From positions 1 through 15,086 of the forward strand of contig JBDZUM010000106.1 in assembly GCA_040255215.1 (NCBI GenBank): DNA of 15,086 nt, in the 5' to 3' direction. The translations under genes and the position numbers were made by a program. Source of the DNA: JAQSWP01 sp040255215 (GTDB lineage Bacteria; Pseudomonadota; Alphaproteobacteria; Reyranellales; JAQSWP01). The notes under the pieces are model-generated. The model saw only the letters and a program-made list of their open reading frames with translations. It had not been told where the DNA came from and did no database searches. Of this stretch, positions 1 through 5,481 are shown piece by piece. Numbering within the stretch: position 1 is the first letter of the stretch; every line of letters begins with the position of its first letter.

Positions 1-561
1 CGGCGCGGCAACCACGAAGTGATGATGCGCGGCACCTTCGCCAATATCCGCATCAGGAACGAAATGGTGCCCGGCGTCGAAGGCGGCGTGACCAAGTACG
101 TGCCGAGCGGCCAGGTGATGCCGATCTACGACGCCGCAATGAAGTACAAGCAGGCTGGCACGCCGCTGGTCGTCGTCGCCGGCAAGGAATACGGCACCGG
201 CTCCTCGCGCGACTGGGCCGCCAAGGGCACCGTGCTGCTGGGCGTCAAGGCGGTGCTGGTCGAGAGCTTCGAGCGCATCCATCGCTCGAATCTGGTCGGC
301 ATGGGCGTCATGCCGCTGATCTTCAAGGACGGCATGACGCGCAAGTCGCTCAATCTCGACGGCAGCGAGACTTTCGACATCACCGGCTTCGCGGGCGGCA
401 TCAAGCCGCGCATGGATGTTGGCGTCACCATCGGGCGCAAGGACGGCTCCAAGCAGAGCATCACCGTCACCTGCGGCATCTTCACGGTCGACGAGGTCGA
501 GTATTTCCGCAACGGCGGCATCCTGCACTACGTGCTGCGCAACCTGGCGAAGGCGGCGTAA
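1..561 (+). CDS. acnA: Aconitate hydratase A, C-terminal part (5' end outside window)
   Basis: Aconitase interconverts citrate and isocitrate through cis-aconitate in the cytosolic TCA cycle, using a [4Fe-4S] cluster. Only the last 186 residues are present; the frame is open from base 1, and the true start lies upstream. The fragment begins with RRGNHEVMMRGTFANIRIRN, a signature of the AcnA/IRP1-type swivel domain, and goes on with GKEYGTGSSRDWAAKG (bases 181-228), the substrate-binding loop holding the conserved Ser and Arg residues. ESFERIHRSNLVGMGVMPL follows, also diagnostic of this family. The cluster cysteines lie in the missing N-terminal part. A TAA stop is followed after about 20 bases by a hairpin, so acnA probably ends its transcript here. 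AcnB has a different domain order and is excluded by these motifs. Confidence 0.97.
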   Translation, partial: RRGNHEVMMRGTFANIRIRNEMVPGVEGGVTKYVPSGQVMPIYDAAMKYKQAGTPLVVVAGKEYGTGSSRDWAAKGTVLLGVKAVLVESFERIHRSNLVGMGVMPLIFKDGMTRKSLNLDGSETFDITGFAGGIKPRMDVGVTIGRKDGSKQSITVTCGIFTVDEVEYFRNGGILHYVLRNLAKAA

Positions 562-581
562 CCTTGCGACGAACCAGCGCA

Positions 582-603
582 AGGGGCGGCTTCGGCCGCC
601 CTT
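582..603 (+). terminator. Hairpin terminator after acnA
   Basis: A stem of 9 bp (582-590 with 595-603, one G-U pair) closes on a UUCG tetraloop 20 bases past the acnA stop. The following bases are T-rich but not a clean T run, so it may be a terminator or a 3' stabilising hairpin. Confidence 0.65.
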
Positions 604-719
604 CGTGTTTGTGCATGCGGCCTTCTGCTTTTGCGTCACCTCGGCCTCGGCGTTGGCGTGCGGACGGCATTTTTCGGCCGCAAAGCCTCGCCACGATCCT
701 TGCAACCGGGAGGTGGCTC

Positions 720-1430
720 ATGAAGAGGCTGGCAACGATTTCGACGGTTCTGGCGTTGGTTCTGGCGGCGCCGATGGCATTGGCGCAGACCGCCGAGAAG
801 CCGCGGCAGGTGACGGTTATCGGCGATGCGGAGGTGAGGGTGGCGCCCGATCGGGCCGTTATCGTGCTGGGCATGGTCAGCGACAGCCGCGATCTCGCCA
901 AGGCGCAGAGCGAGAACGCCGAGAAGATTTCCCAGGCCCTGGCGATGCTGGCGCGGCAGGGCATCGAGAAGCGGCACGTGCAGACCGATTTCCTGCGCGT
1001 CGAGCCGCGCTTCGAAAAGAACTACGGCACCGGGCCGGCTTCCTACCTGGTGCGGCGCGACATCGTGGTCACGGTGACCGATCTCGCCAAGCTCGAGACG
1101 CTGATCGAGGAGGCGCTGAAGCTCGGCATCAATTCCGCCAGCCGTTTCACCTTGCAGACTTCGGAATTGCGCAAGCATCGCGACGCGGCCCGCCTGCTGG
1201 CGGTGCAGGCGGCGAAGGAGAAGGCGGCGCTGCTGGCGCAGGCGCTCGGCGCCTCGATCGGGCCGGTGCAGGCGATCCAGGAATATGGCGTGCCGGCTCC
1301 GATGGGCACGCGCTATGGCGGGGCGCAGAACGTGTCGCAGGAAGCGGCGGGCGGCGACGCGCAGCCGGTTTTCTCCGGCGGCGAAATCGCGGTGCGGGCG
1401 TCGGTCTCCGTAAGCTTCGCCCTGCAATAG
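720..1430 (+). CDS. Periplasmic SIMPL-domain (DUF541) protein
   Basis: A 236-residue exported protein. Start chosen at 720 because GGGAGGTGG lies just upstream and because the N-terminus is then a good signal peptide: KR, a hydrophobic stretch, and likely cleavage after residue 22 (MALA-QT). The open frame extends upstream to 564, but that part looks non-coding. The mature part has the SIMPL/DUF541 pattern: VTVIGDAEVRVAPDRAVIVLG near residues 31-51, helical KAQSENAEKISQALAML, HVQTDFLRVEPRF, and the C-terminal strand IAVRASVSVSFAL. The family (BP26, YggE and others) forms periplasmic or outer-membrane-linked oligomers, with roles described in oxidative stress and antigenicity; no enzymatic activity is established. 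It stands alone between acnA and the nitroreductase gene. Family assignment is firm, function is not. Confidence 0.88.
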   Translation: MKRLATISTVLALVLAAPMALAQTAEKPRQVTVIGDAEVRVAPDRAVIVLGMVSDSRDLAKAQSENAEKISQALAMLARQGIEKRHVQTDFLRVEPRFEKNYGTGPASYLVRRDIVVTVTDLAKLETLIEEALKLGINSASRFTLQTSELRKHRDAARLLAVQAAKEKAALLAQALGASIGPVQAIQEYGVPAPMGTRYGGAQNVSQEAAGGDAQPVFSGGEIAVRASVSVSFALQ

Positions 1431-1507
1431 CAGCGGGTCGCGGCGCATCGACAAGCGAGGCGATGCGAGGCAGATTCGGCCTCCCGCCTTCAGATCGAGC
1501 GCCAGCC

Positions 1508-2179
1508 ATGAAAGTTTCCGAAGCCGTTCTCTCGCGCCACTCCATGCGCGTGTTCCACGACAGGCCGGTGCCGCATGAGGCGCTGCACCGGCTGCTCGAC
1601 GTCGGACGCTACGCTGCCTCCAACGGCAACGTGCAGCCGTGGAAGGTCTATGTGACCAGCGGCGCAGCGCGTCGTCGCCTGTCGGCGGCGATCCTCAAGG
1701 CAATCGACAGCGGCGAGGAAGGCGGGCCGGCGGAATACGACGTCTATCCGCGCGTCTTCACCCAGCCCTACGACGCGCGCCGCAAGAAGGTCGGCAAGGA
1801 TCTCTACACGCTGCTCAACGTGCCCAAGGGCGACGCCGCCGGCATGGCGACGCAGTTCAGGAAGAACTTCGAGTTCTTCGGCGCCCCGGTCGGCATGATC
1901 CTCACCATCGATCGTGGCATGGGCAACGGCCAGTGGATCGACAGCGGCATCTTCCTCGGCACGCTGATGCTGCTGGCGCGCGAGGAGGGGCTGCACACCT
2001 GCCCGCAGGCGGCCTTTGCCCGATTCCAGCGGATCGTCCGTCGCGAACTGTCGATACCCGACAACGAGGTTGTGCTCTGCGGCTTGGCAGTAGGCTATGC
2101 AGATTCTGCAGAGGTCCCGAACAACCTCGTCACGGATCGCGCGCCGGTCGAGGAATTCTCAATATTTATAGACAGTTAA
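1508..2179 (+). CDS. Nitroreductase family FMN oxidoreductase
   Basis: A 223-residue protein of the NfsA/NfnB-BluB fold, a homodimeric FMN flavoprotein that uses NAD(P)H to reduce nitroaromatics, quinones or related compounds. Visible motifs: SRHSMRVFHDRPVP at residues 9-22, the phosphate-binding Arg/Ser segment; ASNGNVQPWKVYV around residues 38-50, which lines the FMN; and GLHTCPQAAFARFQRIVRREL in the C-terminal half, typical of the subgroup. The start at 1508 places the SRxSxRxF motif at its usual distance from the N-terminus. An in-frame ATG at 1463 has a slightly better upstream AAGCGAGG, so a 15-residue extension is possible. It lies 77 bases after the SIMPL gene. The substrate cannot be read from the sequence. 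The last codons run into an AT-rich control region. Confidence 0.9.
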   Translation: MKVSEAVLSRHSMRVFHDRPVPHEALHRLLDVGRYAASNGNVQPWKVYVTSGAARRRLSAAILKAIDSGEEGGPAEYDVYPRVFTQPYDARRKKVGKDLYTLLNVPKGDAAGMATQFRKNFEFFGAPVGMILTIDRGMGNGQWIDSGIFLGTLMLLAREEGLHTCPQAAFARFQRIVRRELSIPDNEVVLCGLAVGYADSAEVPNNLVTDRAPVEEFSIFIDS

Positions 2180-2226
2180 GAGACAACGCGACGTTCATGA
2201 AGTCTCTGTTGCAGCGCAGCAATTTG

Positions 2227-2241
2227 CTTGACTAAGTCAAG
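2227..2241. promoter_or_regulatory. 15-bp perfect palindrome, probable operator
   Basis: CTTGACTAAGTCAAG is a perfect inverted repeat (7-bp arms, one central base). With one mismatch it extends to 21 bp (2224-2244, TT and AA at the ends). It covers the -35 hexamer TTGACT, so a bound repressor would block RNA polymerase. Arm length and spacing resemble MarR-type operators. The spacing does not fit the TTGAT-N4-ATCAA FNR/FixK box. The cognate regulator is not in this window. Confidence 0.55.
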
Positions 2242-2257
2242 TAAGCTGCCATATTAG
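2228..2257 (+). promoter_or_regulatory. Sigma-70-type promoter for the small-protein operon
   Basis: TTGACT at 2228-2233 is a near-consensus -35. A -10 follows as ATATTA (17-base spacer) or TATTAG (18-base spacer) at 2251-2257. The stretch is AT-rich against its surroundings. It would give a leader of roughly 80 bases before the ATG at 2345. Confidence 0.55.
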
Positions 2258-2321
2258 CCCCGGTTGCAGCGCACAAAGACACGAAGTCGTCGAGTACCTG
2301 CCTGCAGCCGGGAAGGGGCGC

Positions 2322-2342
2322 CCTAACCCAAAGGAGGTTAGG
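2322..2342 (+). promoter_or_regulatory. Hairpin holding the Shine-Dalgarno site of the 73-aa gene
   Basis: CCTAACC (2322-2328) pairs perfectly with GGTTAGG (2336-2342) around the loop CAAAGGA. The ribosome site AAGGAGG (2331-2337) lies partly in the loop and partly in the 3' arm, seven bases before the ATG at 2345. In RNA this would partly hide the site, as in RNA thermometers or translational operators. The structure is seen; its role is inferred. Confidence 0.5.
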
Positions 2343-2344
2343 TT

Positions 2345-2566
2345 ATGCAGCCATACACTGAGTTCGAGAACGAGTGGGTTTCTGAAGTCCCGCTCACCCC
2401 CGCCGGCCATATCGACGTCGTCGCGGTGGAAGCCGCCGCCAGGCGCGCCCGCGCCCGGATGCTGGGGACCGTGTTCGCCCGCCTGTTCGGTTCGTGGAAA
2501 CGCCGCGCGCAAGCCGCGACGGTGCAGCGCGAACTCGATCGTGCGGCGCTGGGGATGGGCAAGTAG
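2345..2566 (+). CDS. Small basic protein of unknown function (73 aa)
   Basis: A 73-residue protein that I do not recognise. It has an acidic N-terminus (FENEWVSEVP near residues 7-16) and then a strongly basic, probably helical stretch (AAARRARARMLGTVFARLF, then SWKRRAQ), ending in an amphipathic segment. The middle resembles the N-terminal helix of DUF1127 proteins, but the diagnostic DUF1127 C-terminus is absent. It is judged real because of the near-perfect AAGGAGG ribosome site with ideal spacing, its own promoter and operator upstream, and a DUF1127 gene 41 bases downstream in the same orientation. It is probably co-transcribed with that gene. A nucleic-acid-binding or regulatory role is only a guess from charge. 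Confidence 0.7.
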   Translation: MQPYTEFENEWVSEVPLTPAGHIDVVAVEAAARRARARMLGTVFARLFGSWKRRAQAATVQRELDRAALGMGK

Positions 2567-2607
2567 CCCGTCCGACTTTCACTCGTTCGTCGTGAAGGAG
2601 AATCACC

Positions 2608-2826
2608 ATGGCCACACTGGCACATGATCGCATCGTCATAGCCGCGCCGCGCGCGCGTGCCGAAAGCGGCGCGCTCGATCGGCTGAAGGCCACCCTGGCC
2701 CTGTGGGCCCGTCGCATCGAAGAGCGCGAGGCCCTGGCCAGCTTCGGCTGGCGCGAAATGAAGGATATCGCGCTCAGCGAATCCGACCTGCAGCGCGAAA
2801 TCGCCAAGCCGTTCTGGCGCGCCTGA
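2608..2826 (+). CDS. DUF1127 (YjiS-like) small protein
   Basis: A 72-residue protein ending in a clear DUF1127 domain: LWARRIEEREALASFGWREM at about residues 32-51, then KDIALSESDLQREIAKPFWR. The DIxLS...E..KPFWR ending is the family hallmark. The start at 2608 has AAGGAG seven bases upstream. Short DUF1127 proteins are common in alphaproteobacteria; some act in phosphate and carbon metabolism and bind RNA in Agrobacterium-type bacteria, but no general role is set. It forms a two-gene unit with the preceding 73-aa gene and is closed by a strong hairpin 80 bases downstream. Confidence 0.9.
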   Translation: MATLAHDRIVIAAPRARAESGALDRLKATLALWARRIEEREALASFGWREMKDIALSESDLQREIAKPFWRA

Positions 2827-2905
2827 AATCGGCATCCGATCGGTAGCGTAGTTGAGTTTCCGGGGTCGGCGCGTATCTGTCGGCCGCATCCGGAGAGCGT
2901 GGCAG

Positions 2906-2934
2906 CGCCCGGGGCCGCAAGGCTCCGGGCGTTT
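2906..2934 (+). terminator. Rho-independent terminator after the DUF1127 gene
   Basis: An 11-bp GC-rich stem (2906-2916 with 2921-2931, one G-U) closes on a GCAA tetraloop and runs into TTT. It may also serve a minus-strand gene whose stop appears at 2940. Confidence 0.75.
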
Positions 2935-2939
2935 GCATG

Positions 2940-2963
2940 TCAGGTTTCTTCCAGCTTCGGCGA
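2940..2963 (-). CDS. Possible last codons of a minus-strand gene cut by the gap
   Basis: Read on the minus strand from the left edge of the N run, one frame gives SPKLEET and then a TGA stop at 2942-2940, six bases before the terminator hairpin. This would suit the 3' end of the exported-protein gene whose start is seen on the other side of the gap. The fragment is only seven codons, so support comes from position alone. Confidence 0.2.
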   Translation of the reverse strand, partial: SPKLEET

Positions 2964-3063
2964 NNNNNNNNNNNNNNNNNNNNNNNNNNNNNNNNNNNNN
3001 NNNNNNNNNNNNNNNNNNNNNNNNNNNNNNNNNNNNNNNNNNNNNNNNNNNNNNNNNNNNNNN
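2964..3063. other. Assembly gap (100 N)
   Basis: Exactly 100 Ns, the conventional placeholder for a scaffold join of unknown size. The real distance between the two sides, and therefore any reading frame through it, is unknown. Confidence 0.99.
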
Positions 3064-3126
3064 CGGCAGCGTCAGGCCAAGCCCGATCGTCGCCGCGACC
3101 ATTCCCCGCCACCACAATCGCCTCAT
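3064..3126 (-). CDS. N-terminus of an exported protein, truncated by the gap
   Basis: On the minus strand, reading toward the gap, an ATG at 3126 begins MRRLWWRGMVAATIGLGLTL: two arginines, then a hydrophobic run, the layout of a Sec signal peptide. An in-frame ATG at 3141 would add MRWWS. Neither has a strong ribosome site. Only 21 codons are visible, so the product is unknown beyond being probably secreted or membrane-anchored. The gene is divergent from the transporter gene, with about 160 bases between their starts. The rest lies in the unsequenced gap. Confidence 0.45.
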
Positions 3127-3170
3127 GGACCACCACCGCATCGACTTAACTCGCCACAGGTGATCTGAGC

Positions 3171-3200
3171 CGGCGATTGCGGCGGCATGGCGGCGATTGC
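3171..3200 (+). repeat. Direct repeat CGGCGATTGC with 20-bp period
   Basis: CGGCGATTGC is found at 3171-3180 and 3191-3200, spaced by about two helical turns, inside the divergent region between the gap gene and the transporter gene. It may be a regulator site or a local duplication. I see no convincing promoter in 3127-3289. Confidence 0.35.
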
Positions 3201-3289
3201 CCGTTTGGCAGGCGTCCGCGGCATTGCGGCATTCCAGCCCTGCGACTTTGGCGCTGGTTTGCATCTCGCGCATCGCTAAATTCCTGATC

Positions 3290-4549
3290 ATGACACCTCC
3301 GCCTGCCGCTGCGGCTACCGCTTCCCTCGACATGACCGATACCGCGTCCCGCCGCTTCCGCGTGCTGCTGCCGGTGCTGGCGATGCTGACGGCCTTCGCG
3401 CCGCTGTCGATCGACATGTACCTGCCGAGCTTCCCGATGCTGACCGGCGCCTTCGGCACCGATGCCAGCCGCGTTCAGCTCACCCTCTCGGCCTTCCTGC
3501 TGGGCTTCGGCCTGTCGCCGCTGGTCTATGGCCCGCTGGCCGACCGTTTCGGCCGTCGCCCGACCCTGATGGTGGCGGCGACCCTCTATATCGGCGCCTC
3601 AGCGCTTTGCGCCATGGCGACCGAGATCGACCAGTTGATCGCCCTTCGCTTCCTGCAGGCGCTGGGCGCCGGCGGCGCGCCGGTGATCGTGCGCGCCATC
3701 ATCCGCGACCTCTACAGCCACAACGAAGCGGCCCGCACCATGTCGCTGATGATGGTGATCGTCGGCGCCGCACCAATGCTGGCGCCGCTGATTGGCGGCT
3801 TCATGCTGGTCGAATTCGGCTGGCGCTCGATCTTCTGGCTGCTGTCCGGCTTCGGCCTGGTCTGCCTCGGCCTGATCCTGCTGGCGCTGCGCGAGAGCCT
3901 GCCGCCGCAGTTCCGTCGGCCCATCGCCGTGCGCTCGACGCTGGGCGGTTATTTCTCGCTGCTGACCAATGCGCGCTATCTCGGCTTCGTGCTGACCGGC
4001 AGCCTGCTGTTCGCCGGCATGTTCGCCTATCTGTCGGGCTCGCCCTTCGTTTTCATCGATCTGTTCGGCGTCTCCGAGCGCTTCTACGGCGTGCTGTTCG
4101 CGGTCAACGTCATGGGCATGGTGCTGACCGCCACGGTCAATTCGCGGCTGGTGCGCCGCTACGGGCCGCGCAAGATGCTGCGTGCCGGCGTCGTCGTCGT
4201 CGCGCTGACCGGCGTCGCGCTGCTGGCGGTTGGCCTGACCGGCTTCGGCGGGTTGGCCGGGGTGATGATCAGCCTGTTCCCGCTGTTCTGTGCGCTCAGC
4301 CTGGTGGCGCCCAACGCCACGGCCTCGGCGCTACAGGATTTCCCGCACATGGCCGGCACCGCCTCGGCGCTGGCTGGCTCGCTGCAGTTCGGTCTCGGCG
4401 CGTTGAGCGGCGCGCTGGTCGGCGTCTGGCACGACGGCACGCCGCTGCCGATGATGGTCACGGTCGGCCTGTGCGCCCTGGCCAGCGCCGCCATTTACCT
4501 TGGTCTGGTGGTCCGGCGCGAGCGCCGGACGGCTGTCCAGGCAGGCTGA
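3290..4549 (+). CDS. Bcr/CflA-type multidrug efflux MFS transporter
   Basis: A 419-residue inner-membrane protein of the major facilitator superfamily, DHA1/Bcr-CflA branch, expected to export drugs in exchange for protons. Signs: a first helix ending APLSIDMYLPSFP (residues 37-49), the hallmark of Bcr/CflA; motif A as GPLADRFGRRP (81-91); GAGGAPVIVRAIIRDLY (126-142), typical of helix 4 and the loop after it; and twelve hydrophobic stretches spread over the length. The start is uncertain: ATG 3290 and ATG 3332 (MTDTASRRFRV) are both in frame and neither has a clear ribosome site. The second gives a more usual N-terminal length, while the open frame itself goes back to 3197. No regulator is adjacent. 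The drug substrate cannot be predicted. Confidence 0.92.
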   Translation: MTPPPAAAATASLDMTDTASRRFRVLLPVLAMLTAFAPLSIDMYLPSFPMLTGAFGTDASRVQLTLSAFLLGFGLSPLVYGPLADRFGRRPTLMVAATLYIGASALCAMATEIDQLIALRFLQALGAGGAPVIVRAIIRDLYSHNEAARTMSLMMVIVGAAPMLAPLIGGFMLVEFGWRSIFWLLSGFGLVCLGLILLALRESLPPQFRRPIAVRSTLGGYFSLLTNARYLGFVLTGSLLFAGMFAYLSGSPFVFIDLFGVSERFYGVLFAVNVMGMVLTATVNSRLVRRYGPRKMLRAGVVVVALTGVALLAVGLTGFGGLAGVMISLFPLFCALSLVAPNATASALQDFPHMAGTASALAGSLQFGLGALSGALVGVWHDGTPLPMMVTVGLCALASAAIYLGLVVRRERRTAVQAG

Positions 4550-4602
4550 CGCAGCGCGGAAATCCCGCGACATTCTTCAGGTCGCGCAGGCCTCACCGAT
4601 CC

Positions 4603-4635
4603 TTGATTTGCCCGCGATGATGGCGCGATCCTAGC
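4603..4635 (+). promoter_or_regulatory. Possible leaderless promoter of the DUF1223 gene
   Basis: TTGATT (4603-4608), an 18-base spacer and GATCCT (4627-4632) lie such that transcription would begin at or very near the ATG at 4639; no ribosome site is seen before that ATG. The ten bases CGATCCTAGC (4626-4635) recur before the nuclease-like gene at 13658-13649 on the other strand. Confidence 0.35.
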
Positions 4636-4638
4636 GTC

Positions 4639-5403
4639 ATGGGCATGAACCGCACGACGCTTCTCCATCGAACGCTGGCCATGCTGCCGGCTCTGCTGCT
4701 GGGCGCGGCGCTGGCATTTCAGGGCGCCGCCGCGTCGGCGCAGTCGCGGCCGGTGACGGTGATCGAGCTCTTCACCTCGCAGGGCTGTTCGTCCTGCCCG
4801 CCCAGCGACGCCTTTCTTGGCGAACTGAGCAAGCGGCCCGACATCGTGGCGCTGTCGTATCACGTCGACTACTGGGACTATATCGGCTGGCAGGATCCGT
4901 TTGCGACGCCGGAATTCACCGAGCGCCAGCGCGGCTACTCTCGCAGCCTGCGCCAGCGTTACGTCTACACGCCCGAGATGGTGGTGCATGGCCGCGGCCA
5001 CGCTTCGGGCATCGACCGCTCCGACATCTACGGCCTGATATCCGAAGCGCAGAAGCCGGAATGGCCGCGCATGACGCCGAGGATCGTCGATCGCGGCGCC
5101 GAGGGCGTCGTCGTCAGCATGCCCGAGTTCCGCGCTGCCGAGCCCTGCGAGGTGTGGCTGGTGACCTACGATCCCGAGCATCGCACCAAGGTGCTGCGCG
5201 GCGAGAACCGCGGCCGCGATCTGTCCAACTACAACGTCGTGCGCTCGCTGCATCTGCTGACGCGCTGGGACGGCAGCGCCGCCGAGTGGAAGATAGGCGC
5301 CGACAGGCTGGGCGCGGCCAAAGGCGTGGCCATCCTGGTGCAGCATCCCAATCTCGGGCCGATGATGGGCGCGGCGGCGCTGACGCGGACCGCGACCAAC
5401 TGA
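4639..5403 (+). CDS. Exported DUF1223 thioredoxin-like protein
   Basis: A 254-residue protein of the DUF1223 family. The N-terminus is a signal peptide (LLHRTLAMLPALLLGAALAF, likely cleavage near residue 34, ASA-QS). The mature part begins VTVIELFTSQGCSSCPPSD (residues 39-57); the CSSC pair (C50, C53) sits where the redox CxxC lies in thioredoxin folds. LSYHVDYWDYIGWQDPFA follows, and further on YVYTPEMVVHGRG, both family signatures. Members are widespread in alphaproteobacteria and are thought to be periplasmic redox or secreted proteins, but a defined reaction is lacking. ATG 4645 (MNRTT) is an equally good start. The gene is separate from the transporter gene upstream, with its own candidate promoter. 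Confidence 0.9.
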   Translation: MGMNRTTLLHRTLAMLPALLLGAALAFQGAAASAQSRPVTVIELFTSQGCSSCPPSDAFLGELSKRPDIVALSYHVDYWDYIGWQDPFATPEFTERQRGYSRSLRQRYVYTPEMVVHGRGHASGIDRSDIYGLISEAQKPEWPRMTPRIVDRGAEGVVVSMPEFRAAEPCEVWLVTYDPEHRTKVLRGENRGRDLSNYNVVRSLHLLTRWDGSAAEWKIGADRLGAAKGVAILVQHPNLGPMMGAAALTRTATN

Positions 5404-5423
5404 GGCGCGGCGGCGGTTTTTTT
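5390..5423 (+). terminator. Possible terminator at the end of the DUF1223 gene
   Basis: CCGCG (5390-5394) can pair with CGCGG (5406-5410) across the stop codon, followed by seven Ts at 5417-5423. The stem is short and six bases from the T run, so this is a weak call resting mainly on the T run. Confidence 0.35.
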
Positions 5424-5444
5424 GCACAGGACGGCCGATTGAGC

Positions 5445-5464
5445 CCTTGCCAAGCGCGGCAAGG
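5445..5464 (+). promoter_or_regulatory. Leader hairpin before the SUV3-like helicase
   Basis: CCTTGCC (5445-5451) pairs perfectly with GGCAAGG (5458-5464) around a six-base loop. There is no T run after it, so it is not a standard terminator. The only ribosome-site-like bases near the helicase start (AAGG, 5461-5464) lie in its 3' arm. Confidence 0.4.
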
Positions 5465-5481
5465 CACCCAATGAATCCACG

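Larger units (their letters stand above)
2208..2273 (+). repeat. Pair of 11-bp direct repeats flanking the small-gene promoter
   Basis: GTTGCAGCGCA occurs at 2208-2218 and again at 2263-2273, 55 bp apart start to start. The copies bracket the palindrome and the -35/-10 region. They could be accessory protein sites or chance. Confidence 0.35.

Noticed and set aside
564..719. Upstream extension of the SIMPL gene
   Set aside because: It would remove the signal peptide from the N-terminus and would start inside the acnA terminator region; GGGAGG supports the start at 720.
416..1507. Long upstream extension of the nitroreductase frame
   Set aside because: It is an out-of-frame shadow of acnA and the SIMPL gene; the family motif fits a start at 1508.
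2227..2241. FNR/FixK-type anaerobox
   Set aside because: The half-sites TTGAC/GTCAA are three bases apart, not four, and the outer bases extend the symmetry in a MarR-like way.
2338..3459. A minus-strand frame reading straight through the N run
   Set aside because: The gap length is a placeholder, so the frame across it is meaningless; part of it is antisense to the DUF1127 gene.
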